Assembly (NCBI GenBank): GCA_964496575.1
Contig: CAZCAC010000181.1
Coordinates: 1-14,025 of the forward strand
From: CAZCAC01 sp964496575
GTDB lineage: Bacteria > Planctomycetota > UBA1135 > GCA-002686595
DNA length: 14,025 bases
Direction of reading: 5' to 3'
Notes under the pieces: model-generated
The model's input: the letters and a program-made list of their open reading frames with translations, nothing else
What the model was told of the DNA's origin: nothing
Databases searched by the model: none
Translations under genes and position numbers: made by a program
Part shown: positions 1-6,353 of the stretch, one piece after another
How the letters are laid out: each line of letters starts with the position of its first letter
How positions within the stretch are numbered: position 1 is the stretch's first letter

Positions 1-90
1 GTGCTCTCTGTTCCCTCTGTGTCGCTCCGTCTCTCCGTGATCTCCGTGTGAAACCGCCGTGCTCTCCGTTTCCCTCCGTGTCCGAGCGAA
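1..90 (-). repeat. Degenerate C(A/G)GAG interspersed repeat array
   Basis: Read on the minus strand, this stretch is a run of about seven loose units of the form (A)C(A/G)GAG, such as ACACGGAGGGAA, ACACGGAGATC and ACACAGAGGGAAC, broken by one ACGGCGG unit. It starts about ten bases after the stop of the minus-strand nitroreductase-methyltransferase gene and runs to the window edge, so its full length is unknown. A shorter stretch of the same kind lies at 4772-4795. Purine-rich repeats of this sort recur between genes in several environmental bacterial lineages and often give rise to spurious ORFs. No coding function is claimed here. Confidence 0.6.
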
Positions 91-100
91 AGGCCCAGCC

Positions 101-1513
101 CTATCCCCTGACCGACAAGAACTGAAACCGCCCCCGCCTCCTCTCCATCCCCGGCAACCGCTCCACCCACCCGAGCGCGCGACCCAGCAGCCGAGCGACT
201 CGCCGCTTCCCACCGCCGAAGTTGCGCGTGCGGAACTCGATCTCCTCCCGCTGCGGAACCGCCTGCAACCCCAGCCGTTGCTCGACTCTGAGCCCCACTC
301 CGGTGAACAGCGCCTCGACCTCATGCGGCCCGAGGGCCTCGAACGGCCCGATGTTGGGATCCGGAGCGAGGACGTACTCGACCCCCCCCGGCCCACCCCG
401 CCGCCGGCGCAGACTCTCCGTCAGCAGGTGGAAGGAGCGGCGGCTCGTGTACCCGACCAGGATCCGGCCGCCGGGGCGCAACCAGCGCTTCATGTCGGCG
501 ACCAGCTTCGGCCGATCAGCCGGCGCGAGCCCCTCGAGCCGGAAGAGGCACGAGATCACGTCGTAGCTCGCCTCCGGGGGAACCGAGTCCGGCCAAACGT
601 GGACCCCCGCCCTCGGCCGCGTCCGCTTCGCCACGAACTCGGCGACCTCCGGCGTTCGCTCGACCACGTCGAACGTGTAGCCCTTGGCTCGACGACTCAA
701 CAGCTCGGTCACGATCCCCGTGCACGGCAGCACGTCGAGCCACCGCCCCTCACCCTCCGGTGCGAAGGCATCGAGGAACTGCTCCAGCGCCCGCACCTCC
801 CAGGGCCGCGGCTTGTTGTGCCGAAGCCCGTTCAGGACGCGCGCGCGCTGGTAGATCGCCAGCAGCTCCGGGGTCCAGTCCGCCGGGTCGACCGACGAGG
901 GGATCGCGGTGCCGGCGTAGCGGTTGTAGTGAGTCACCTGCGTCAGCGGCCGGCGCGGCGGGGCGGACTTCGGGGCGGACTTCGGGAAACCGAGCGCCAG
1001 CGCCGCGATCACCACCCGGTCGCGCGGCAGACCGACCAGCTCGCGCACCTCCTCGGCGTCGCCCAGCTGCGTGATCCAGAAGGTCCCGAGGCCCAGCGCG
1101 TGCGCCGCGAGGCTCATGTTCTGGATCATCGCGCTCGCCGACTGGATGTTCGCCCACCCCTCGGTCGAGAAGTCGCGGCCGTATGAAACGACGAGGTTCA
1201 CCGGCGCGTTGGCCAGCTGCGTGGAGAGCCGACCCAGCCGCTCGCCCAGCGCCGGGTCGTCGACCGCCACCACGTCCCACATCTGGTAGTTGCACGAGCT
1301 CGGCGCCCAGATCCCCGCGTGCAGGACCTGGTCGATCAGGTCGCGCGGCACGGGCTCGTCCAGGAAACGGCGGATCGAGCGGCGGCCGTAGAGGGTGTCC
1401 CAGAACCCCGCCGGCGGAAGCTCGGCCAGCGGCCGGTCGTCCCCCGCTGCGGTTCGGTCGGCGGGCGAGCTCTCCGCGGAAGGCTCGGGGGGCGGGGGAT
1501 CGGCAGGGGGCAT
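101..1513 (-). CDS. Nitroreductase-family / SAM-methyltransferase-like fusion protein
   Basis: A 470-residue protein with two domains. After a Pro/Glu/Ser-rich lead-in (about 1-35), residues 41-195 look like an FMN-dependent nitroreductase: RRSIRRF (44-50), APSSCNYQ (70-77) and the helix around QNMSLAAHALGLGTFWI (131-147). A linker of about 50 residues, containing NKPRPWEV, leads to a class I methyltransferase-like fold at about 250-420, with WLDVLPCTG at the motif I position (258-266), a D/E pair after the second strand (FDVVER), and LRPGGRILVGY (345-355). The tail is basic. Nitroreductases use NAD(P)H and FMN to reduce nitro groups, quinones or iodinated and flavin substrates; no substrate can be inferred. 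The usual GxGxG of methyltransferase motif I is degenerate, so SAM binding is uncertain. The start at 1513 is chosen because it just precedes the domain; an in-frame ATG at 1564 would add 17 residues. It is a single uninterrupted frame with no sign of frameshift. Confidence 0.85.
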   Translation of the reverse strand: MPPADPPPPEPSAESSPADRTAAGDDRPLAELPPAGFWDTLYGRRSIRRFLDEPVPRDLIDQVLHAGIWAPSSCNYQMWDVVAVDDPALGERLGRLSTQLANAPVNLVVSYGRDFSTEGWANIQSASAMIQNMSLAAHALGLGTFWITQLGDAEEVRELVGLPRDRVVIAALALGFPKSAPKSAPPRRPLTQVTHYNRYAGTAIPSSVDPADWTPELLAIYQRARVLNGLRHNKPRPWEVRALEQFLDAFAPEGEGRWLDVLPCTGIVTELLSRRAKGYTFDVVERTPEVAEFVAKRTRPRAGVHVWPDSVPPEASYDVISCLFRLEGLAPADRPKLVADMKRWLRPGGRILVGYTSRRSFHLLTESLRRRRGGPGGVEYVLAPDPNIGPFEALGPHEVEALFTGVGLRVEQRLGLQAVPQREEIEFRTRNFGGGKRRVARLLGRALGWVERLPGMERRRGRFQFLSVRG

Positions 1514-1648
1514 CGAGAGTCTTTTCGGCGCTCGGGGCGTCGAGCCTTTTGCGCCGCGGCACATTGGACCCCAATCGAAGGGCTTACGGTAGTCGCCGGG
1601 GCGATCGAGTAGGATCGCCTCCCCCTCCACGCATCCGCGAGGATCCCC
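1514..1648. promoter_or_regulatory. Divergent intergenic region between fusion gene and M14 peptidase
   Basis: These 135 bases must hold the promoters of both divergent genes. A 13-bp inverted repeat, ATTGG-ACC-CCAAT (1563-1575), could be a small operator. TAGGAT at 1610-1615 is a possible plus-strand -10, but no good -35 lies at normal spacing. GAGG at 1639-1642 is the likely ribosome-binding site of the peptidase. These assignments are tentative. Confidence 0.35.
1639..1642 (+). promoter_or_regulatory. Ribosome-binding site of the M14 peptidase
   Basis: GAGG sits 6 bases before GTG 1649 but 15 bases before the alternative ATG 1658, which favours the GTG start. Confidence 0.5.
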
Positions 1649-4159
1649 GTGCGCACGATGATCTCGATCCCCCTTCTGCTCACCGCTCTCGCCTGCGCCG
1701 CCGCCTCCCCCGCCTCCGCTCCGGAGGCGCGAGGGCCGGGCGACGAGGTCACCTCCCCCGAGAACCACCTCGGCCGGCCGCTGGGACAGGACCGCACCCT
1801 GGCCGACTGGGGCGAGGTCTCCTCCTACTTCCAGCACCTGGCGGAGGAGAGCTCCCGGGTGCTCGTCGAGAAGGTCGGCGTGACCACGCAAGGACGCGAT
1901 TTCCTCCTCGCCACCATCTCCAGCGAAGACAACCTCGCCCGCCTCGAGGAGCTGAAGGGCCACGCCGCGCTGCTCGCCGACCCGCGCGGCGCGACCGACG
2001 AGGCGATCGAGGCGGCGATCGAGGAGGGGCGCGTCTTCCTCTTCGTCTCCTGCGCGATGCACGCCACCGAGTGCGCCGGGTCGCAGTTCGCGATGGGGTT
2101 CGCCCACCGGCTCGCCACCTCCGAGGATGAGCCGTGGCGCAGCGCGCGCGAGGAGTGCGTCGTGCTCCTGACGCCCACGCTCAACCCCGACGGCCTCGAC
2201 CAGGTGACCGAGTGGTATCGGGAGAACGTCGACACGCCGTACGAGGCGACCGAGCTGCTCGAGCTCTACCAGCACTACACCGGCCACGACAACAACCGCG
2301 ACTGGTTCATGCTGACCCAGGCGGAGACGCGGATCGTCACCGGGCTCCTCTACGAGACGTGGCACCCGCAGGTCTTCTGGGACGTGCACCAGCAGGGCGG
2401 GAGCCGCGAGCGCTTCTTCGTGCCGCCCTTCCGCGATCCCCTCAATCCCAACCTCGATTCGGCGATCATCGCCAGCATCGACGCGCTGGGTTCCCGGGCC
2501 CTGCTCGACCTGACGCGAGAGGACTACAGCGGCGTCGCCACCGGGGTCAGCTTCGACATGTGGTGGAACGGAGGCAACCGCAACGTGCCGGTGCGCCACA
2601 ACATCATCGGCCTCCTGACCGAGGCGGCCTCCGCGCGCCTCGCCACACCGGTCTTCCTGCCCCGCGCGGAGCTGCGCGCGCCGAACGGGCTCGGCGAGTA
2701 CGCGCCCTCCCACCGCTTCCCGAAGCCGTGGCCCGGCGGCTGGTGGCGGATCGCCGACATCATCGACTACGAACTGGCCTTCGGCCGCTCGCTGCTCGCC
2801 AGTCTGACCCGTGAGCGGCGGACGTGGCTGCGCGGTGCGGTGGACGCCTCGCTGCGGGCGATCCGCGCCGGTGAGGAGGACGTGCCCCGCGGCTGGATCC
2901 TGCCCAGCGACAATCGCGACCCCGGCGCGGTCGCCCGCCTCGTCGACGTGCTGCTCGCCTCGGGGGTCGAGCTCTCCGTCAGCGAGAGCGAGGTCCGCGC
3001 CGACGGCCGGAGCTGGTCCGCGGGCTCGATCGTCATCGAACGCGGTCAGCCGTACGGCGCGCACGTGAAGGACCTCTTCGACGTCCAGCGCTACCCCGGC
3101 CACGAGTCCCCCTACGACACCGCCGGCTGGACGCTGCCCTTCCTGCTCGGCGTGCGGCGCGTCGAGGCGATGGAGCCTCCGGTGGGGGAGCTGCGAGCGG
3201 TGAGCTCGGTCGAGGAGGCGCTGCGCGGCTTCGCCGGGGATCCTCGCGTGGCGACCACCGAGGACGCGCTGATGTCGGTCCACGACAGCACCACCTGGCC
3301 GGCGATCTGGGACGGGCTGGCCGATGGGAAGCGCTACACCCTGGGGGAGGTCGGCCAGAACGCGGGCCTCGTCTTCGACGCCGGTGGCGATGACGACGGC
3401 GTGATTGCCGGGCTCCCGCGCGTCGGCCTCTACAGCCCCTGGCGCGGCTCGATCGACGAGGGGTGGACGCGCTGGGTCTTCGACACCGAGCGCGTGCCGT
3501 ACGTCCGCGTGCGCAACGAGAACCTGCGCGCCGGCGCGCTCGCCGACTTTCTCGACGTGCTGGTCATTCCCTCGATCTCCTCTCGCCGGCTCGACGAGGG
3601 GCGCGCGCCGGGGACTGTGGCGCCGGAGTACACCCGCGGCATCGAGTCCGAGGGCGCGGTGGCGATCGAGGAGTTCGTCCGTGGCGGCGGGACGCTCGTC
3701 ACGCTGGGGAGCTCCAGCGCCTGGGCGATCGAGCTGTTCGGCCTGCCGCTCGTCGACGTGACCCGCCGCGAGGAGGCTTCGGGTTTCTCCTGCCCCGGCA
3801 GCGTGCTGCGCGCGATCCCGCGGCCACACGGCTTCACCATCGGCCTGCCGCCTTCCCTCTCCGCCTTCTTCTCCCGCTCCAGCGCCTGGCGCGAGCTCGA
3901 CGAAGGCGAGCGGGCCGAGAGCGGCTACAGCGCCGAGTCCGAGCTCACCACGCTGCTCGAGTACGCACCGACGCGGCTGTTGATGTCGGGGTGGATCGAG
4001 GGCGAGTCGGTGATCGCGGGACGCTCGGCCTGGGTCGCCGCCCGCCACGGCGCGGGGACCGTTCACCTCTTCGGGTTCCGGCCGCAGTACCGCGGCTGGT
4101 CCCAGGGCACCTTCTCCTTGCTGCACCGGGCGATCCTCCTGTCCGGCGACGACCGATGA
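1649..4159 (+). CDS. Secreted M14-family zinc carboxypeptidase with C-terminal Rossmann-like domain
   Basis: An 836-residue exported metallopeptidase. The N-terminus (basic start, ISIPLLLTALACAAAS) is a signal peptide; the Cys at 16 is a poor lipobox match. The M14 zinc site is visible: H138-x-x-E141 in MHATE, and H247 in DVHQQG. N216-R217 in HDNNRDW matches the substrate-carboxylate-binding Asn-Arg pair, and E325 in LLTEAAS matches the catalytic Glu. M14 enzymes remove C-terminal residues from peptides or trim peptidoglycan-type substrates; here the role is probably periplasmic or extracellular protein breakdown. Beyond about 420 the protein continues far past a minimal M14 domain, and around 591-700 (RVGLYSPWRG ... 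LDVLVIPS ... GGGTLVTLGSSS) it resembles the glutamine-amidotransferase-like module seen in long M14 proteins. GTG at 1649 is chosen as start because GAGG lies 6 bases upstream; ATG at 1658 is an alternative. Its stop overlaps the start of the next gene. Confidence 0.9.
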   Translation: MRTMISIPLLLTALACAAASPASAPEARGPGDEVTSPENHLGRPLGQDRTLADWGEVSSYFQHLAEESSRVLVEKVGVTTQGRDFLLATISSEDNLARLEELKGHAALLADPRGATDEAIEAAIEEGRVFLFVSCAMHATECAGSQFAMGFAHRLATSEDEPWRSAREECVVLLTPTLNPDGLDQVTEWYRENVDTPYEATELLELYQHYTGHDNNRDWFMLTQAETRIVTGLLYETWHPQVFWDVHQQGGSRERFFVPPFRDPLNPNLDSAIIASIDALGSRALLDLTREDYSGVATGVSFDMWWNGGNRNVPVRHNIIGLLTEAASARLATPVFLPRAELRAPNGLGEYAPSHRFPKPWPGGWWRIADIIDYELAFGRSLLASLTRERRTWLRGAVDASLRAIRAGEEDVPRGWILPSDNRDPGAVARLVDVLLASGVELSVSESEVRADGRSWSAGSIVIERGQPYGAHVKDLFDVQRYPGHESPYDTAGWTLPFLLGVRRVEAMEPPVGELRAVSSVEEALRGFAGDPRVATTEDALMSVHDSTTWPAIWDGLADGKRYTLGEVGQNAGLVFDAGGDDDGVIAGLPRVGLYSPWRGSIDEGWTRWVFDTERVPYVRVRNENLRAGALADFLDVLVIPSISSRRLDEGRAPGTVAPEYTRGIESEGAVAIEEFVRGGGTLVTLGSSSAWAIELFGLPLVDVTRREEASGFSCPGSVLRAIPRPHGFTIGLPPSLSAFFSRSSAWRELDEGERAESGYSAESELTTLLEYAPTRLLMSGWIEGESVIAGRSAWVAARHGAGTVHLFGFRPQYRGWSQGTFSLLHRAILLSGDDR

Positions 4160-4743
4160 AGCGACTCGCGCCGCTCCTGCTGCTCCTGTCCTTCGCCGCC
4201 GCCTGCAAATCGAAGGCGCCGGTGCCGCGGCCGCAACCCGAACCGGTGCTCGAGCACCGCGAGAAGCGCGATCCGCAGACCGGCGAGCTGCTGCGCTCCT
4301 GGGCCGTGCTGCGGAGCCCCGACGGGCCGACGGTCCAGCACGGCGAGGACCTGCGCTGGTTCGAGAACGGCGCGCGCGAGCAGGAGGCGAGCTTCTCCCA
4401 CGGCGAGCCGGTCGGTCTGATGCGGCGCTGGTACGAGAATGGTCAGCTGCGCTCGGAGTGCACCTACGACCCCGAGGGGCGGGCGACCCCGATGCGTTTC
4501 TGGCACGAGAACGGCCAGCTCTCCGCCGAGGGAATGGCCCGCCGCGGCGAGCGGATCGGCTTCTGGACCTTCTGGTTCGAGGACGGGAAAGCGCGTGAGA
4601 AGGGGGAGTACTCCGACGGTGAGCGGACCGGGGTCTGGACCGTCCACCACCGCGACGGGTCGGTGCGCTCGCGGGGGCGCTATGAGAATGGGGATCGCGT
4701 CGGGTACTGGGAGCATTTCGAGGTGGGGGAGGTCTTCGAGTGA
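4156..4743 (+). CDS. Probable lipoprotein with YwqK/MORN_2-type repeats
   Basis: A 195-residue protein that starts within the stop of the peptidase gene (ATGA overlap), so translation is probably coupled and the two products may share a compartment. The N-terminus MKRLAPLLLLLSFAAACKS is a signal sequence with Cys17 at a plausible but imperfect lipobox (AAAC), followed by a Pro-rich tether. Residues of about 65-190 consist of five to six repeats of about 23 residues with the pattern W(Y/F)ENG-x-x-(R/L)-x-E...G...G-x-W, for example RRWYENGQLRSE, RFWHENGQLSAE and FWFEDGKAREKGEY. These are the tandem beta-hairpin repeats of the YwqK/MORN_2 group, sometimes labelled 'antitoxin YwqK'. No toxin gene is adjacent, so an antitoxin role is not supported; a surface scaffold or binding role is a guess. 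The last 64 bases overlap the convergent deaminase gene. Confidence 0.85.
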   Translation: MKRLAPLLLLLSFAAACKSKAPVPRPQPEPVLEHREKRDPQTGELLRSWAVLRSPDGPTVQHGEDLRWFENGAREQEASFSHGEPVGLMRRWYENGQLRSECTYDPEGRATPMRFWHENGQLSAEGMARRGERIGFWTFWFEDGKAREKGEYSDGERTGVWTVHHRDGSVRSRGRYENGDRVGYWEHFEVGEVFE

Positions 4744-5270
4744 GTGAAGGGTGCGTGTGTCCTTGTTTCTCGGACGCAGAGGAAGCAGAGGACGCGGTCG
4801 TCCTTCTCTCCCCACGCCCGGAACGCGACCAGCGCCTCCTCTCCGAGCAGCGTGTCGGTGGGCAGCGAGCGCTCCCGCGGGGGGCGGGCGAGCTCCTCGT
4901 AGAGGCGCGCGTCGTCGAAACCGGCGGCCGCGGCGTCCTCGCGGGTGGCGGCGAAGTACAGCCGATCGAGGCGCGCCCACTCGATCGCCGCGAGGCACAT
5001 CGGGCACGGTTCGCAGGAGGAGTAGATCACGCAGCCCGAGAGCTGATGCGTGTCCAGCGCCTCGCAAGCGGCGCGGATCGCCACGATCTCGGCGTGGGCG
5101 GTCGGATCGGCGGCGGAGGTCACCCGGTTCTGGCCGACGGCGACGATCTTTCCCTCGCGGACGATCACCGCGCCGAACGGGCCGCCGAGCCCCAGCTCGA
5201 CCGCTTCCACCGCCAGGCGAATGGCCCGGCGCATCGCGGTCTCGTGCGTTTGGCTCTCCAGCTCGTCCAC
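4680..5270 (-). CDS. Nucleoside/guanine deaminase (CDA-fold zinc hydrolase)
   Basis: A 196-residue member of the cytidine-deaminase-like fold, closest in appearance to bacterial guanine deaminase and related tRNA/nucleoside deaminases. The zinc site is complete: H59-A-E61 in TAHAEIVAIRAAC and C89-P-M-C92 in SSCEPCPMCLAA; E61 is the proton shuttle. GGPFGAVIV (29-37) is the substrate-side strand typical of the group. It would hydrolyse guanine to xanthine plus ammonia or act on a related base; which one cannot be told from the sequence. Family members are usually about 155-160 residues, so residues after about 158 look like an added tail: it reads through a C(A/G)GAG repeat and then antisense to the neighbouring lipoprotein gene, ending in TAG at 4680-4682. 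GTG 5270 is the first start and has GGGAGG directly against it (no spacer); ATG 5234 (residue 13) is a good alternative and still precedes the conserved region. Confidence 0.88.
   Translation of the reverse strand: MDELESQTHETAMRRAIRLAVEAVELGLGGPFGAVIVREGKIVAVGQNRVTSAADPTAHAEIVAIRAACEALDTHQLSGCVIYSSCEPCPMCLAAIEWARLDRLYFAATREDAAAAGFDDARLYEELARPPRERSLPTDTLLGEEALVAFRAWGEKDDRVLCFLCVRETRTHAPFTHSKTSPTSKCSQYPTRSPFS
4772..4795 (+). repeat. Second C(A/G)GAG-type repeat copy
   Basis: GGACGCAGAGGAAGCAGAGG and the following GACGC are the same kind of sequence as the array at 1-90. The copy lies 28 bases after the stop of the plus-strand lipoprotein gene. In both places the strand that continues the upstream gene is the purine-rich one. 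On the minus strand it is translated as residues near 159-166 of the deaminase. Confidence 0.5.
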
Positions 5271-5371
5271 CCTCCCATGATCGGCGTTCGGGGCGCAAAA
5301 CCCAAGGACCAGGCGCCGCGGGAATCACGCTCGGCGCTTGAACGGAGCAGCACGAAGCGCAGGATCGGCTC
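5271..5371. promoter_or_regulatory. Divergent spacer between deaminase and DNA methyltransferase
   Basis: These 101 bases lie between two divergent starts and must carry both promoters. AGGA at 5361-5364, 7 bases before GTG 5372, is a suitable ribosome-binding site for the methyltransferase. On the minus strand GGGAGG (5276-5271) abuts the deaminase GTG. I see no convincing -35/-10 pair. Confidence 0.35.
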
Positions 5372-6265
5372 GTGGCGGCCGAACGACACACCCAGCGGCG
5401 GCGCTCGACCTCGACGGTGACCATCGTCCAGGCGGAGAACCTCGCCTGGCTGCGCGCGCAGCCCGACGTGTCCTACGAGCTGATCTACGTCGACCCGCCG
5501 TTCAACACCGGGCGCGAGCGCAAGCTGACCCGGCTGCGCACCGAGCGCGTGGCCGAGGGCGGCGACCGCACCGGCTTCGGCGGCCGACGGTACCGTTCGG
5601 AGGTGGTGGGGGAACAGCGCTACGCCGACCGCTTCGAGGACTACGTCGGCTTCCTGGAGCTCCGGCTCACCGAGGCGCGACGCCTCCTGACCGCCACCGG
5701 GAGCCTCTTCGTCCACGTCGATCCGCGGGAATCCCACTACGTCAAGGTGAAGCTCGACGAGCTGTTCGGGCGCGAGTCCTTCCTCAACGAGATCGTCTGG
5801 GCCTACGACTACGGCGCGCGCTCGAAGCGCAAGTGGTCGGGGAAGCACGACGTGATCCTCTGGTACGCCCGCGATCCCCGCGACTACTGCTACGACTACG
5901 ACGCGATCGACCGGGTGCCGTACATGGCCCCGAAGCTGGTCGGCCCGGAGAAGGCCAGGCGCGGCAAGACTCCCACCGACGTCTGGTGGCAGACGATCGT
6001 CAGCCCGACCGGGAAGGAGCGCACCGGCTACCCGACCCAGAAGCCGCTGGCGATCCTCGAGCGGATCGTGCGCGTGCACTCGAAGCCGGGGGACCGGGTG
6101 CTCGACTTCTTCGCCGGCAGCGGGACGACGGGCGAGGCCGCCTGGCGGAACGGGCGGTGCGCGGTGCTCGTCGACGAGAATCCCGAGGCGATCGAGGTGA
6201 TGCGCAGGCGGCTCGAGGAGGCCGGACCCCGGCTCCTCGAGGGCGTGGAGTCAGCGCCGGCCTAG
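5372..6265 (+). CDS. Orphan beta-class DNA N6-adenine/N4-cytosine methyltransferase
   Basis: A 297-residue DNA methyltransferase. The catalytic motif IV DPPF (41-44, in YVDPPFNTG) comes before the SAM-binding motif I DFFAGSGTTG (245-254), which is the beta-class order. YPTQKPL (220-226) is the conserved segment just before motif I in this class. SLFVHVDPRESHYVK and FGRESFLNEIVW are also typical of the family. It would transfer a methyl group from SAM to the exocyclic amine of adenine or cytosine in a short target site; the target cannot be read from the sequence. The middle region is short, fitting a compact target-recognition domain. No restriction endonuclase or specificity subunit is adjacent, so it is an orphan methylase, possibly epigenetic or a relic of a restriction-modification pair. 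GTG 5372 has AGGA 7 bases upstream. The stop is followed at once by a cluster of inverted repeats. Confidence 0.9.
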   Translation: MAAERHTQRRRSTSTVTIVQAENLAWLRAQPDVSYELIYVDPPFNTGRERKLTRLRTERVAEGGDRTGFGGRRYRSEVVGEQRYADRFEDYVGFLELRLTEARRLLTATGSLFVHVDPRESHYVKVKLDELFGRESFLNEIVWAYDYGARSKRKWSGKHDVILWYARDPRDYCYDYDAIDRVPYMAPKLVGPEKARRGKTPTDVWWQTIVSPTGKERTGYPTQKPLAILERIVRVHSKPGDRVLDFFAGSGTTGEAAWRNGRCAVLVDENPEAIEVMRRRLEEAGPRLLEGVESAPA

Positions 6266-6266
6266 A

Positions 6267-6330
6267 GGCGCGGCCGGAAAGGCCGTGTCTCCAGGTCGGA
6301 CGAAGTCCGGCCCCGCGCCAAAGACGCGGG
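6267..6330 (+). other. Cluster of nested and alternative inverted repeats
   Basis: Four pairings are visible in 64 bases. GGCGC 6267-6271 pairs with GCGCC 6315-6319, enclosing two hairpins: GGCC-GGAAA-GGCC (6272-6284) and GGTCGGAC-GAA-GTCCGGCC (6294-6312, one G.U pair). The right arm of the outer stem can instead form CCCGCG (6312-6317) with CGCGGG (6325-6330). The layout could be a branched RNA at the 3' end of the methyltransferase mRNA, a terminator without a U-tract, or a REP-like element. GC-rich DNA makes chance palindromes likelier, so function is inference. Confidence 0.45.
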
Positions 6331-6353
6331 AGCACCGCAGGTGTTGATATTAT

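Noticed and set aside
59..1186. 375-codon plus-strand frame rich in Pro/Arg
   Set aside because: Antisense to the nitroreductase-methyltransferase gene; composition of a shadow frame.
1514..4126. Upstream in-frame extension of the fusion gene on the minus strand, giving a 1341-codon open frame
   Set aside because: It is antisense to the M14 peptidase, which has full catalytic motifs. The extension is low-complexity Arg/Gly/Ala/Val sequence, typical of shadow frames in GC-rich DNA.
4156..4743. Toxin-antitoxin system based on the 'YwqK antitoxin' repeat name
   Set aside because: The label is a family name. The protein has an export signal and no toxin gene is adjacent.
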